Shown piece after piece: positions 19,325-28,409 of a stretch of DNA of 64,000 bases; the stretch's first letter is position 1, and each line of letters begins with the position of its first letter. The notes beneath the pieces are model-generated. The model searched no databases, was not told the DNA's origin, and saw only the letters and a list, made by a program, of their open reading frames with translations. The stretch covers positions 31,206 to 95,205 of the forward strand of contig JAKAJL010000008.1 of assembly GCA_021813805.1 (NCBI GenBank), given 5' to 3'. This DNA is from Pseudomonadota bacterium (GTDB lineage Bacteria > Pseudomonadota > Alphaproteobacteria > Rhizobiales > Beijerinckiaceae). The position numbers were made by a program, and so were the translations under genes.

Positions 19325-19495
19325 CCTGCCGGCCGGTCTTCTGACTTGGGTTCTTCCCGGCGGAACGCCTTCCCGGCGAACCAGTGGCGCGTGTTCCGTC
19401 AGTCCCCCTTACAGCGCTGGGCGCGTCGCGGACTTGCACCGCGTTCCCGATTCTCCCGTGCTTTGCTCGCTTGGGCTCCGGCAGGAAGCGAATGA
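19325..19495 (-). promoter_or_regulatory. Cobalamin (AdoCbl) riboswitch
   Basis: Read on the minus strand, the region contains GGTGCAAGTCCGCGACGCGC, AGCGCTGTAAGGGGGACTG, CGCCACTGG, GGGAAGGCG and AAGTCAGAAGACCGGCC in the order of the cobalamin riboswitch class, including the B12-box equivalent and the kissing-loop partners. It ends about 55 bases before the bluB start, fitting control of bluB translation or transcription by adenosylcobalamin. Confidence 0.93.
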
Positions 19496-19724
19496 CTATC
19501 ATTCCCGGAGGCCGACCGCCAATGCGATCGGACCAATCGCGGTTGTTTTATCTTTGCGCATGTCCCGTGAATCCGGACTTGCCCGGCGTCCGGCTCCATG
19601 ACGAACGGTCAAAGGTTCGAGAGCGGCGGCTGCGCTGGTTTTGACGCGGCAGGCGACGCCGCCGGATTTGCGCTAAGCTGGTCCCGCCGGCGATCCCGGC
19701 GGGATTTCCGTTCGGAGGCTTCCT

Positions 19725-20015
19725 ATGATCCCATGCCGTGGCTGTGGCCAGCCGATCCACGAGACCGCCACCGTCTGCCCGCATTGCGGCGCGCCCAACA
19801 CCGCCTCGACCAGGCGCATATTGCCGGCGGCGCTGCTGTGCTTCTTCTTCGGCCTGCTCGGCTTCCATCGCTTCTATGTCGGCAAGATCTGGACCGGCGT
19901 CTTGCAACTGCTGACCGGCGGCGGTTTTGTCGTCTGGACGGTCTATGATTTCATCCTGATCATCCTCGGCGGATTCACCGACAAGCAGGGCAACAAGATC
20001 AATCTGTGGACTTGA
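19725..20015 (+). CDS. TM2 domain protein with zinc ribbon
   Basis: A 96-residue inner-membrane protein of unknown function. It starts with a zinc ribbon of two Cys pairs (MIPCRGCGQPIHETATVCPH then CG), about residues 4-24. A TM2 domain follows with two membrane helices around GLLGFHRFYVGKIWTGVLQL and FVVWTVYDFILII, including the conserved Gly-Phe-His-Arg-Phe-Tyr turn. The gene begins divergently from the riboswitch-controlled bluB and precedes a deoxyribosyltransferase-like gene by 27 bases, suggesting co-transcription. Confidence 0.85.
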   Translation: MIPCRGCGQPIHETATVCPHCGAPNTASTRRILPAALLCFFFGLLGFHRFYVGKIWTGVLQLLTGGGFVVWTVYDFILIILGGFTDKQGNKINLWT

Positions 20016-20042
20016 TTTTCGGATCGTGGAGGGAGCGCGCGC

Positions 20043-20609
20043 GTGCCGTCGAATCGCAAAATTTATCTCGCCGGCCCCGAAGTCTTCCTGCCCGACGCGC
20101 GCGCGATCGGCCTGCGCAAGAAAATCCTGTGTGAGGAGTTCGGCTTCGTCGGGCTTTACCCCCTCGACAATGAACTTGCCGCCGCGCCGGGCGAGACATT
20201 GGACGAGAAAATCTTTTCCGCCAATGTGGCGCTGATGCGCGAAGCCGACGCAGGCGTTTTCAATCTCACGCCCTTTCGCGGGGTCGGCGCCGACCCGGGC
20301 ACGGCGTTCGAACTCGGCTTTTTCGCGGCGCTGGGAAAACCGGTCTTTGCCTATACCAATGACGCCGCGTCCCTGTTCGACCGCGTCGCCGCCGCGCACG
20401 GCGTCCACGCCGCGCCCGAGGGCGACTATTGCGACGCGCAGGGTCTGTCGATCGAGAATTTCGGCAACGCGGACAATCTCATGCTCGATGGCGCCCTCAA
20501 GGCGCTGGGCCGCCGCGTCATCCGTCCCGACGTCACCCTGCCGGGCTGCGGCGACCTTGCCGGATTCATGGCCTGCCTGCGCCAGGCGAGGACGCATTTC
20601 GGCATTTGA
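20043..20609 (+). CDS. Nucleoside 2-deoxyribosyltransferase-like protein
   Basis: A 188-residue member of the nucleoside 2-deoxyribosyltransferase family, which moves or removes the base of deoxynucleosides or hydrolyses nucleoside monophosphates. The family signatures are KIYLAGPEVFLPDA at the N-terminus, VGADPGTAFELGFFAALGKP with the catalytic-type Glu, and NLMLDGAL near the C-terminus. A GTG at 20043 after a GGAGGG is the start. It directly follows the TM2 gene. Substrate cannot be assigned. Confidence 0.82.
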   Translation: MPSNRKIYLAGPEVFLPDARAIGLRKKILCEEFGFVGLYPLDNELAAAPGETLDEKIFSANVALMREADAGVFNLTPFRGVGADPGTAFELGFFAALGKPVFAYTNDAASLFDRVAAAHGVHAAPEGDYCDAQGLSIENFGNADNLMLDGALKALGRRVIRPDVTLPGCGDLAGFMACLRQARTHFGI

Positions 20610-20711
20610 AGGGCCGCCGTCAAGCGCGCCGGCGCAAGCCGGCGTTGGCGCGGCCACGGCTTTTTTCGCGGCGTCCGAAGCTTATGCTGGGCGCAACAGA
20701 GGAGCCCGACA

Positions 20712-21755
20712 ATGCAACACCGCCCGCTTGGCCGAACCGATCTGACAGTCTCGGAAATCTGCCTCGGCACCATGACCTACGGCCAGCAGACGGGAGAGGC
20801 AGACGCTTTCGCGCAGATGGACTACGCCATGGCCAAGGGCGTCAATTTCTTCGATACGGCGGAGCTCTACGCCATCCCCCCTCGCGCGGAGACCTATGGC
20901 GCGACCGAGACCATCATCGGCAGATGGTTTTCCGCACGCAAAAACCGGGAAAGAATCGTTCTCGCAACAAAAATCGTCGGGCGCAGCACAGCGCCCTGGT
21001 TTCGTAACGGCGCAACGGCGCGCCTCGACCGCAAGAACATATTTTACGCCGTCGAACAGTCGCTGAAGCGCCTCCAGACCGATTATATCGATCTCTATCA
21101 GCTTCATTGGCCGGACCGGCCGATGGACCTGTTCGAGGGCAATTCCAACGCCTATCGCGATCGCGGCGGCCCGGACGGCGTCACGTTCGAGGAGACGGTT
21201 TCAGCTCTCGGCGAATTGGTGAAGCAGGGAAAAATCCGCCATTTCGGCGTGTCCAACGAGACAGCCTGGGGCGTCAGCCAGTTTTTGCGCGCGGCGGAGG
21301 CCGGCCTTGGCCCGCGCCTCGTCTCAATTCAGAACGCTTATCACCTGCTCAACCGCCAGTTCGAGATCGGCCTCGCCGAATTCGCCTTCCGCGAGCAGGT
21401 CGGGCTTCTCGCCTATTCGCCGCTGGCGCAGGGTTTTCTGACTGGAAAATATTTGAACGGTGGGAAGCCGGAAGGCGCACGTTTCACGCTTTTCCCACGC
21501 GCCCAGCGCTACCAGAAGCCGGGGGTGGACGAGGCTATCGGGGACTATCTGGCCCTGGCGCGGGAACATGGCCTGCACCCGGTCCATCTGGCTTTGGCCT
21601 TCGTCACCTCGCGGCCTTTCGTCACCGCAAATATCGTCGGCGCGACCAGTCTCGATCAGCTGAAGCTGGTTCTCGACGCGCCCCATGCGCTCGATCCGGA
21701 GATCGAGAAGCGCATCGACGCGCTCCATCAGATTCGCGGCAATCCGGCGCCGTAA
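20712..21755 (+). CDS. NADP(H)-dependent aldo/keto reductase, Tas type
   Basis: A 347-residue aldo/keto reductase that reduces carbonyl compounds with NADPH in the cytosol. The TIM-barrel signatures are LGRTDLTVSEICLGTMTYG, NFFDTAELYAIPPRAETYGA (catalytic Asp and Tyr), LATKIVG (catalytic Lys) and YIDLYQLHWPDR (catalytic His). Length and the ETYGATETIIGRWF segment match the Tas subgroup. GAGGAG precedes the ATG. It is convergent, stop to stop within five bases, with a cytochrome c gene. Confidence 0.9.
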   Translation: MQHRPLGRTDLTVSEICLGTMTYGQQTGEADAFAQMDYAMAKGVNFFDTAELYAIPPRAETYGATETIIGRWFSARKNRERIVLATKIVGRSTAPWFRNGATARLDRKNIFYAVEQSLKRLQTDYIDLYQLHWPDRPMDLFEGNSNAYRDRGGPDGVTFEETVSALGELVKQGKIRHFGVSNETAWGVSQFLRAAEAGLGPRLVSIQNAYHLLNRQFEIGLAEFAFREQVGLLAYSPLAQGFLTGKYLNGGKPEGARFTLFPRAQRYQKPGVDEAIGDYLALAREHGLHPVHLALAFVTSRPFVTANIVGATSLDQLKLVLDAPHALDPEIEKRIDALHQIRGNPAP

Positions 21756-21759
21756 TCCG

Positions 21760-22071
21760 TCATTTCGTGTCGGCGAGCGAGCGGATATAGGCGGTCAGGT
21801 CGTCGATTTCCTGCCGGGTCAGGCTCATGTCCGGCATTTTCGGATGCGGGTCGGTGAGGAAGGAGGTCAGGTCGCGTTTGTCCATGTGCCGTGCGACATA
21901 GAAAAAGCTCGGCACGTCGGCGCTGGCCTGCTTCTGGCTCAGCGAGACATCGTGACAGGCGGCGCACCAGCGCTGGGCGATCACCTTGCCATGGTCCGGG
22001 TCGGGCGGGGCGGCCAGGGCCGGGACGGACGCCATGGCGGCGAGTAGGCAGAAGATCGCGAGAGGGCGCAT
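21760..22071 (-). CDS. Small class I cytochrome c
   Basis: A 103-residue periplasmic monoheme cytochrome c. The signal peptide (RPLAIFCLLAAMASVPALA) is followed by heme-binding CAACH and, 40 or so residues later, a probable Met axial ligand in HPKMPDMSLT. The ATG at 22071 has GGAG about ten bases upstream; the frame extends a little further without another ATG. The redox partner is not encoded nearby. The upstream gene on the same strand is an unknown exported protein, 65 bases away. Confidence 0.88.
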   Translation of the reverse strand: MRPLAIFCLLAAMASVPALAAPPDPDHGKVIAQRWCAACHDVSLSQKQASADVPSFFYVARHMDKRDLTSFLTDPHPKMPDMSLTRQEIDDLTAYIRSLADTK

Positions 22072-22136
22072 GAGTCGAACTCCGTCCGGCAATCATGAAT
22101 GATCCGCCAGGGCGGACGCAAGCGCCTTGTTCTGAA

Positions 22137-23138
22137 TCACGGCGCGGGCTGGGACGCGATAACCTCGACATCGCGGTTCTGGTTGGCGACGACCTTGAAG
22201 GTCGCCTGATAGGTCGTGTTCTCGTGGCGGGCGATGGCGACATATTCGCCCTCGGCGAGGACGATGGTGGGAAAGGCGCCGATCATCTCGCGGATCACGT
22301 CGCCGCCAGGGGTGAGCACCGAAAAGCTGGTGTTGGCGAGCGCCTCGCCGCCCGGCGCATTGACCAGTTTCAGCGTCATGGCGGCGGCGCGGTGGCGCAG
22401 GACCACGGTGGTCAGCCTGCCGGCTTGCACCTTCATGTCGGCGCTGACGTTCGAATTGGTCGGAATGTTCGATCCAGGCGACACGTCCATCAGGATCGAG
22501 TTGATATGATAGGCGCCTTCGGGCAGGCATTCCGGCGCGCCGGCTTTGAGATTGGGGATGATCAGCTTGGCTTCGGGGTCGTTGTGGTCGGGCAGATAGA
22601 CCTTGTTTTCGAGCCGCGGCGCCGCGATCGGCGCGTCGCCCATCACGCCTTCGATCTTCAGAGCGCCGGCGTGCATCACCAGCCTGTCGTTCACCGGTTC
22701 GCCATTGACGGCGATTTCCCTGGTCGCGCCGGCAAGGCCGCAGGCGGCGTGGACGATGTAATCGCCGTCGGCAAGCTGGAAGGTCGGCGCCGGATCGTTC
22801 GATTCGGCGACCAGGGCATGGCCGCCATTGTCGTCGCTCCGCGCGTCGAAGACGCGCCAGATCAATCCGGAGCCGATCGCCTGAATATCGCCGGACGCGA
22901 AAACCGCGTTAAACGAAACGGCCACGCGCGGCTGGCTGTCCTGGCTGGGAGCAGTGGCGTCGCCCGGCGCGCCGACGACGGGCGGCGGCGCAGGAAGGGC
23001 GGGCAGAGGCGGGGTCTCGGCGAAAGCCGCCGCAGGGAAGGCGAGGGCCAGCAGGGCGGCGAACGCGCGCCGTCGCAATCGTGCAAGATCCGTCTCCGCG
23101 CGCCGCACTGGCCCTCTCCCCCGTTCCGCTCTCGGCAT
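22137..23138 (-). CDS. Unknown exported protein, beta-rich
   Basis: Not recognised. The 333-residue protein begins with an Arg-rich region and a signal segment (RRRAFAALLALAFPAAAFAE), then a Pro-rich stretch. Two or three beta-rich regions follow that look like carboxypeptidase-regulatory or transthyretin-like folds: QLADGDYIVHAACGLAGATR and FPTIVLAEGEYVAIARHENT both have the Gly-x-Tyr turn of such folds. ATG 23138 is preferred over a TTG at 23177. It shares a strand with the small cytochrome c gene and is divergent from the nitroreductase. Homologues occur as hypothetical proteins in the order; the function is unknown. Confidence 0.7.
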   Translation of the reverse strand: MPRAERGRGPVRRAETDLARLRRRAFAALLALAFPAAAFAETPPLPALPAPPPVVGAPGDATAPSQDSQPRVAVSFNAVFASGDIQAIGSGLIWRVFDARSDDNGGHALVAESNDPAPTFQLADGDYIVHAACGLAGATREIAVNGEPVNDRLVMHAGALKIEGVMGDAPIAAPRLENKVYLPDHNDPEAKLIIPNLKAGAPECLPEGAYHINSILMDVSPGSNIPTNSNVSADMKVQAGRLTTVVLRHRAAAMTLKLVNAPGGEALANTSFSVLTPGGDVIREMIGAFPTIVLAEGEYVAIARHENTTYQATFKVVANQNRDVEVIASQPAP

Positions 23139-23194
23139 CGGTTTACAAAGCGGCCATTTTAGGGCTTTGTCCGGCAAAAAACCGGGATCTTTTC

Positions 23195-23758
23195 ATGAAT
23201 GAGACGCTAAGACTTCTCGCCACCCGCCGCTCCGCGCCGCCGATCGTGATGCGCGGCCCCGGTCCGACGCCCGAGGAACTGCGCAAGCTTTTGACCCTCG
23301 CCGCGCGCGTGCCCGACCATGGCAAACTCGCGCCCTGGCGTTTCATCCTGTTCGAGGGCGCGGGCCGCGCCCGCGCCGGCGAAATCCTCGCCGAGATCGT
23401 GGCCCGCCGCGAGCCCGGCGCCGAGGCGCCGCGCCTCGACCTGGAGCGCGGCCGTTTTTCGCGCGCGCCTCTGGTCATCGGGGTGGTGTCGCGCGCCGCG
23501 CCCCATGTCAAGATTCCGGAGTGGGAGCAGCAATTGTCCGCGGGCGCGGTCTGCATGGCCTTGACCGTCGCCGCGACCGCCATGGGCTTTCGCACCGCCT
23601 GGCTCACTGAATGGTGCGCCTATGACCGCGAGGCCATGGCGCGGTTCGGGTTGGCCGAACACGAGCGGATCGCTGGATTCATCCATATCGGCCGGGTCGA
23701 CAATGCCGCAGAGGATCGCGCGCGGCCCGATCTCGATCGTCTGATCACGGTTTTCTAG
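23195..23758 (+). CDS. Nitroreductase family protein (YdjA-like)
   Basis: A 187-residue flavin-dependent oxidoreductase of the nitroreductase fold, similar to small YdjA-type enzymes. It starts LRLLATRRSAPPIVMRGPGP and has ARVPDHGKLAPWRFI, the FMN-phosphate loop, and MGFRTAWLTEWCAYD near the C-terminus. It likely uses NAD(P)H to reduce nitro or quinone-like compounds; the physiological substrate is unknown. The last 14 bases overlap the end of the convergent citrate-lyase-like gene. Confidence 0.88.
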   Translation: MNETLRLLATRRSAPPIVMRGPGPTPEELRKLLTLAARVPDHGKLAPWRFILFEGAGRARAGEILAEIVARREPGAEAPRLDLERGRFSRAPLVIGVVSRAAPHVKIPEWEQQLSAGAVCMALTVAATAMGFRTAWLTEWCAYDREAMARFGLAEHERIAGFIHIGRVDNAAEDRARPDLDRLITVF

Positions 23759-24440
23759 CCGCAAAAGCGGCGTTGACGATTCGCGCCTGATTCGGCGTCA
23801 GCGCGAATTTGCCGGAAAAACCATCGCGCGCGGCGCGGTCGCAGGCGCGCGCGAAAATGTCGCCATCGCCCGGTTCGGCGCTGTCGAAAGCCGGCGCGCC
23901 CGCCGCCGCCGCCGCCAGAACCGCGAGACCGCGGGCGATGCGCAGGGGCTCGGGCTTGTCCTCGCCGGAGATCGAGAGCCCGAGGTTTTGCGCCAGCCTG
24001 CGCTCGTCGCGACCGACGCCGATCAGCCGGCGGGTCGCGCGGGCGAGCGAGCCGAGTTCGAAAATCGCCACGGCCGAATCGGCCACGAGCGCCAGAACCG
24101 CGGTCGAACCATCGGCAAGATCGTTTTCCGCCTCGCGCACCGCGAGCTTGGCGCCGAGATGCTGCACATCGCGCCCGCCGATGGCGTCGGGCAGGACGAT
24201 CGCATGAGGCCTTCCCGGCATGACCGCGTCGAGATCGGCGTCGGCGAATCCCGAGGCCAGCGGCCGGATGATGACGAGCGCCGTTTTGCCGGCCTCGCGC
24301 GCCAGCTCCAGGATGTCCACTGCGGCGCGGCGCGCGCCTTTGTTTTCGCCGGCGAGGTCGATGGCGATGGCGTCGGCCTCGCTCGCGAGCGCGCTCTCTA
24401 CTGAAGATGGGGCGGCGGGAACGACGAGAATGGAGCGCAT
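23745..24440 (-). CDS. HpcH/HpaI aldolase / citrate lyase beta-like protein
   Basis: A 231-residue member of the citrate lyase beta-subunit family, whose members cleave or form C-C bonds in CoA thioesters. It begins RSILVVPAAPSSVESALASE and DAIAIDLAGE, and has the late Glu/Asp metal-site type region AIVLPDAIGGRDVQ. It is shorter than the usual 280-320 residues and lacks a clear downstream metal ligand set, so activity is uncertain. The ATG at 24440 is used; a stretch upstream is open but without family similarity. Confidence 0.7.
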   Translation of the reverse strand: MRSILVVPAAPSSVESALASEADAIAIDLAGENKGARRAAVDILELAREAGKTALVIIRPLASGFADADLDAVMPGRPHAIVLPDAIGGRDVQHLGAKLAVREAENDLADGSTAVLALVADSAVAIFELGSLARATRRLIGVGRDERRLAQNLGLSISGEDKPEPLRIARGLAVLAAAAAGAPAFDSAEPGDGDIFARACDRAARDGFSGKFALTPNQARIVNAAFAARKP

Positions 24441-24483
24441 GGCCTGAATTTCCGGGGTGGCGCGCCGCGAATCGGGGCTGCGG

Positions 24484-24498
24484 TTAAGCAAAACTTTA
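24484..24498 (+). promoter_or_regulatory. CtrA-like site, one mismatch
   Basis: TTAA-GCAAAAC-TTTA matches the CtrA consensus TTAA-N7-TTAA except for one base. It lies 67 bases before the DUF2336 gene. Another TTAA lies at 24519. Control of the gene by CtrA is inference. Confidence 0.4.
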
Positions 24499-24564
24499 CC
24501 TTGTTTCGTGATCCTGCGTTAACCGTCCGCGAGGACGGCGGCGTTCAAGCCCGGCGGGTCTCGC

Positions 24565-25902
24565 ATGATCGTTCGCAATTTCATCCTGTGGTCTGAAAAC
24601 GCGTCGGCAAGCGCGCGCGCGGACGCGGTCGGCGCCCTGGCGCGGGCTTATCTTTACAGCGACATGGAGGCGGAGGAGCGCGCCGAAGCCGAACAGGCGC
24701 TGCACGCCATGCTCGACGATCCCTCGCCGCTGGTGCGCCGCGCCCTGGCCGAGGGCTTCGCCGGCGCCGCCCATGCGCCGCCGGCCATCGTTCTCGGTCT
24801 CGCGCTCGACCAGTCCGACATCGCCTCGGTCGTGCTGTCGCGTTCGCCCGTACTCACCGACGCCCAGCTCCTCGACTGCGCCGCGACTGGCGACGCGGCC
24901 GCCCAGGCCGCCATCGCCTTGCGTTCCGAACTTTCACCCGCCGTCTGCTCGGCCATGGCCGAGGTCGCGCCCCGCGAGGCCCTGATCACCCTTGCGGTGA
25001 ACGAAGGCGCCAATCTGCCGGAATTCTCGATGCGGCGAATGATCGAGCGTTTCGGCGAAGACGGAGAATTGCGCGAAGCCTTGCTCGCTCGGTCCTGGAT
25101 ACCAGCCTCGGCGCGCGCGGCGATCGCCGCGGCGGCGGCGCGTCAGCTCACCCGCCATGCGGTCGATCGCAACTGGCTTTCTCCGGCGCGCTCGGAGCGC
25201 ATCGCCAGGGATTCGCGTGAACGCGCGGCGATGATCATCGCCGCCGGCTGCGCCGGCTTTTCGGGAGAGACGGCGGCGCTCGCGGCCTATCTTCGCGTTT
25301 CCGGGCAATTGACCGCCGGTCTCGCGCTGCGCGCGCTGCTGTGCGGCCAGAGCGGCCTGTTCGCCGCGACGCTGGCGGAGCTCACCGGCGTGGGGCCGCG
25401 CCGGATCGAGGGGATTATTCGCGAGCCGGCGTCGAACGCCTTCGCCGCGCTCTACGCCAGGGCAGGCCTGCCCGCCTCGATGCTGGCCGCCTTCCGCGCG
25501 GCCCTGCTGGCGCTCGCACGGAATGGGCGCGGCGCGCCGGACGATGCCGCCGAGGAGGGGACGTTGCGCCTGCCGCTGATCCATGCGGCGCTGGCGGCGT
25601 GCGAGGCGGCGCGGGATGAAGGGCTCGACCGGCTGATCGCGTTGCTGCGCCGTTTCGAATCCGACGCCGCGCGCGAGGCCAGCCGCCGAAGCCTTGCCCG
25701 TTTGCGCGAAGGCGGAGCGGGATCTTTCGCGCCGGCGGAGAGCAGCCAGCGGCTGGCGGACCAGAGCGAATCCATGCCGCAGATTGCGGCTCAAGCCGGT
25801 CCCGAAATGGCCCCGCAAGTGGAGCGCATGATCGAGCCGCTGGCCGAAACGGACATCGTGGTCGATCTTGTCGCGCTGGAAAAGGAGCTGATGGCGGCGT
25901 GA
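24565..25902 (+). CDS. DUF2336 domain protein
   Basis: A 445-residue, helix-rich cytosolic protein of the alphaproteobacterial DUF2336 family. It starts with LARAYLYSDMEAEERAEAEQ and LDDPSPLVRRALAEGFAGA, which resemble HEAT-like repeats, and continues with long Ala/Leu-rich helices. The C-terminal 60 residues are Gln/Glu-rich and probably disordered. The family has no established function. A CtrA-like site upstream hints at cell-cycle control. It is convergent with the Nudix gene, six bases between stops. Confidence 0.8.
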   Translation: MIVRNFILWSENASASARADAVGALARAYLYSDMEAEERAEAEQALHAMLDDPSPLVRRALAEGFAGAAHAPPAIVLGLALDQSDIASVVLSRSPVLTDAQLLDCAATGDAAAQAAIALRSELSPAVCSAMAEVAPREALITLAVNEGANLPEFSMRRMIERFGEDGELREALLARSWIPASARAAIAAAAARQLTRHAVDRNWLSPARSERIARDSRERAAMIIAAGCAGFSGETAALAAYLRVSGQLTAGLALRALLCGQSGLFAATLAELTGVGPRRIEGIIREPASNAFAALYARAGLPASMLAAFRAALLALARNGRGAPDDAAEEGTLRLPLIHAALAACEAARDEGLDRLIALLRRFESDAAREASRRSLARLREGGAGSFAPAESSQRLADQSESMPQIAAQAGPEMAPQVERMIEPLAETDIVVDLVALEKELMAA

Positions 25903-25908
25903 GCCGGA

Positions 25909-26502
25909 TCAGCTCATCAATCCCGACGCCTTGAGCCAGTAGAGCAGGGTCAGCGTCTTGCCGTCGCGGATCGCGCCGGCTTCGGCCTCGCGCAGGACTT
26001 CGGCGAAATCCGCCTCGACCACTTCGATCTCCTCGCCTTCCTCCTCCATGCCGCCGCCATCGGCGACGCGGGCTTCCGCGCCATAGGGCGTGACGAAGAA
26101 ATAAAGTTTTTCGGTGGTGGCGGCGGGGCTGACGAAGGCTTCGAACAGGAAGCGGAGGTCGCTGACCTCCAGGCCCATTTCCTCCATCGCCTCGCGCCTC
26201 ATGCAGGCGTCGGGCGCCTCGCCGGGGTCCAGCGTGCCAGCGCAGGCTTCCAGCAGGCCGGGGGTCCTGTCGTTCATGAAGGCCCCGAGCCGGAACTGCC
26301 GGGTGAGCAGGATTTTTCCGCGCGCCGGGTCAAAAGGCAAAAGCACGCAGGCGTCGGGCCGGCGGAACAGGTTGCGCTCGTGCCTTTCCCAGCGCCCGTC
26401 GGCGCGGCGCAGTTCATAGGTCAGCCGGGAAAAGGAATATTTCTCGTCGGCGAGAATGGTCTCGTCGAGGCCGCGCGGGCTGGGCTTTCCGTGTTGGGAC
26501 AT
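25909..26502 (-). CDS. Nudix hydrolase, ADP-ribose pyrophosphatase-like
   Basis: A 197-residue Nudix enzyme that probably hydrolyses ADP-ribose or a related nucleoside diphosphate sugar. The Nudix box is complete: GTLDPGEAPDACMRREAMEE followed by MGL, fitting G-x5-E-x7-REUxEExGU. The N-terminal strand region KYSFSRLTYELRRADGRWER and the QFRLGAF segment are typical of the ADP-ribose pyrophosphatase group. It lies 31 bases after nadK on the same strand, so a link to NAD metabolism is plausible. Confidence 0.9.
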   Translation of the reverse strand: MSQHGKPSPRGLDETILADEKYSFSRLTYELRRADGRWERHERNLFRRPDACVLLPFDPARGKILLTRQFRLGAFMNDRTPGLLEACAGTLDPGEAPDACMRREAMEEMGLEVSDLRFLFEAFVSPAATTEKLYFFVTPYGAEARVADGGGMEEEGEEIEVVEADFAEVLREAEAGAIRDGKTLTLLYWLKASGLMS

Positions 26503-26533
26503 CGGCTTGTCCTTCCTGTCGCGTTCTTGGAGC

Positions 26534-27370
26534 CTATTGCCTGAACTGTTCGCGCAGTATGCGCTCTTCCATCGAATGGCCGGGGTCGTGGAGCAGGTGC
26601 AGCCCGACGAAATGGTCGGTGGCGACGCGCACCTTCACGACATCGCGGATTTCATAATGGTCCGCCACGGCGGCGACCGGCCTTTTGTCGGGCTCCAGGA
26701 CTTCGATCCGAACTTCGGCCTTGTCGGAGAGCAGGGCGCCGCGCCAGCGCCGGGGCCGGAAGGCGGAAATCGGCGTCAGGGCCATCAGCGGCGCGCCCAG
26801 CGGCAGGATCGGGCCGTTGGCCGAGAGATTATAGGCGGTCGAGCCGGCGGGGGTCGCGACCAGAACGCCATCCGCCACCAGTTCGTCGAGCCGGATATGA
26901 CCGTCCACATAGACCCGCAGCTTGGCGGCCTGGGCGCTCTGGCGCAGCAGCGAGACTTCGTTGATGGCGTGCGCGGTCGCCGTCCCGCCGTCGCGGTTCT
27001 CCGCGACCATGATCAAAGGATGAATTATCGAGCTTTGCGCCGCGGCGAGCCGCTTGCGCAGCCCGGTTTCGCGGTATTCGTTCATCAGAAACCCGACCGA
27101 GCCGCGGTTCATCCCGTAGATCGGGACATTGCGGCCAAGAAAACGGTGCAGGGTCTGGAGCATCAGGCCGTCGCCGCCGAGCGCCACCACCACGTCGGCT
27201 TCGTCGGAATGGACGTCGCCATAACGCCCGACCAGCCGCGCGCGGGCATGCTGCGCCTCCGGCGTATTGGCGGCGAGGAAATTGATCCGCTCGAAACGCC
27301 GTCCCTCCAAAGGCCGCCCCGCTTCGCTTCGTTCGCCTGCGCCTTTCCCTTGGGCTGATGATTCGCTCAT
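26534..27370 (-). CDS. nadK: NAD kinase
   Basis: Phosphorylates NAD to NADP using ATP or polyphosphate. The 278 residues carry the kinase signature ALGGDGLML (GGDG at 65-68), [15 protein letters not shown], and [17 protein letters not shown]. The ATG at 27370 starts [10 protein letters not shown]; the longer open frame upstream reaches into the fnr region of the other strand and is not NAD kinase. The gene is divergent from fnr and probably co-transcribed with the Nudix gene. Confidence 0.94.
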   Translation of the reverse strand: MSESSAQGKGAGERSEAGRPLEGRRFERINFLAANTPEAQHARARLVGRYGDVHSDEADVVVALGGDGLMLQTLHRFLGRNVPIYGMNRGSVGFLMNEYRETGLRKRLAAAQSSIIHPLIMVAENRDGGTATAHAINEVSLLRQSAQAAKLRVYVDGHIRLDELVADGVLVATPAGSTAYNLSANGPILPLGAPLMALTPISAFRPRRWRGALLSDKAEVRIEVLEPDKRPVAAVADHYEIRDVVKVRVATDHFVGLHLLHDPGHSMEERILREQFRQ

Positions 27371-27523
27371 GCTTGGCGCCGATCTTCGGGTCTCCGAGAT
27401 TTTAGTTCTCGGGCTAGGCCGGGATTGTCCAAGGAATAGGCGATGCTGCGCGCAAGGGCAAGGCGCGCCGGCCAGCGAAGGGCTGTGCGAAACCCTTGCG
27501 GCAACGCCTGTTTTTGCCTGTCT

Positions 27524-27537
27524 TTGACGAAGATCAA
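27524..27537 (+). promoter_or_regulatory. FNR box
   Basis: TTGAC-GAAG-ATCAA differs in one base from the FNR consensus TTGAT-N4-ATCAA. It lies about 87 bases before the fnr start and could serve autoregulation of fnr or control of the divergent nadK. Confidence 0.8.
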
Positions 27538-27623
27538 AAATTTTGTCCTCAGCGGCGGGCGTGCTATTGTATTGTGCAGGATCAGTATGGATCGAACCGA
27601 TCCAGGCCGTGAGGGAGCGCGTT

Positions 27624-28409
27624 TTGGAAACTTTGGCCGAAAAGGTTCTGTTCGATACTGTCTTCGGACGAATCGAGTCGACGCCGCGCAATCTGGTCTG
27701 CTCCAGCAACAAACCCTCGCCCGGCCCCGGACTGGAATGCGCCGATTGCGAGATCAAGGGTCTGAGCATTTGCGAGTCCCTCGACGCGGACGAATTCGAA
27801 CTGCTCGAGCGCATCGGCCGCACGGTGTCCTTTGCCGCCAAGGCGACCTTATTCGAACAGGGCCGTGAGGCGCCATTCGTCTCCAACATCACTTCGGGCG
27901 CGTTGCGTTTGTCCAAGCTGCTTCCCGACGGCCGCCGCCAGGTGGTGGGCTTCGCCCTGCCAGGCGATTTTCTCGGCCTGGCGATGGAGCCGACCCATAT
28001 GTTCACGGCCGACGCGCTGACGCCGGTCAAGGTCTGCCAATTCTCGCGGCAGGGCTTTTCCGACCTCATGGACCAGAAGCCGAAACTGATGCGCGCGGTG
28101 CTGAACATGGCCGCGCATGAACTGTCTCTCGCGCAGGATCAGATGGTGGTCCTCGGTCGCCGCACGGCGGAGGAGAAGATCGCCTCCTTCCTGATCGGCA
28201 TGCGCAATCGCTACGCGCGCATCCATGGCCCCTCAGTCCATGTGCCGCTGCCGATGACCCGGCTCGACATAGGCGATTATCTCGGCCTGACGGTTGAAAC
28301 GGTCAGCCGCATGATGACCCGCATGGCGCGGGAAAAGATCATCGTGATCGTGCCGGACGGCGTCCGCCTGCTCGAAGTGGCGCGCCTGGAGCAATTGGCG
28401 GAAATGTGA
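27624..28409 (+). CDS. fnrN: Oxygen-sensing FNR/FnrN-type regulator
   Basis: A Crp/Fnr transcription factor that binds DNA as a dimer when it carries a [4Fe-4S] cluster, that is, without oxygen. Counting from the TTG at 27624, four candidate ligands are present: Cys39, Cys42, Cys50 ([13 protein letters not shown]) and Cys138 (VKVCQF). The cyclic-nucleotide-like beta roll follows, then the helix-turn-helix [20 protein letters not shown] with the FNR-type E-SR contact residues. The TTG is chosen because AGGGAG lies six bases upstream; a GTG at 27609 is possible. An FNR box is upstream. Its stop overlaps azlC. Confidence 0.9.
   Translation: METLAEKVLFDTVFGRIESTPRNLVCSSNKPSPGPGLECADCEIKGLSICESLDADEFELLERIGRTVSFAAKATLFEQGREAPFVSNITSGALRLSKLLPDGRRQVVGFALPGDFLGLAMEPTHMFTADALTPVKVCQFSRQGFSDLMDQKPKLMRAVLNMAAHELSLAQDQMVVLGRRTAEEKIASFLIGMRNRYARIHGPSVHVPLPMTRLDIGDYLGLTVETVSRMMTRMAREKIIVIVPDGVRLLEVARLEQLAEM

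Noticed and set aside
19325-19495. Alternative that the + strand of the riboswitch region is a gene (19308-19601)
   Set aside because: The minus strand matches the cobalamin riboswitch in order and the + frame has no protein similarity.
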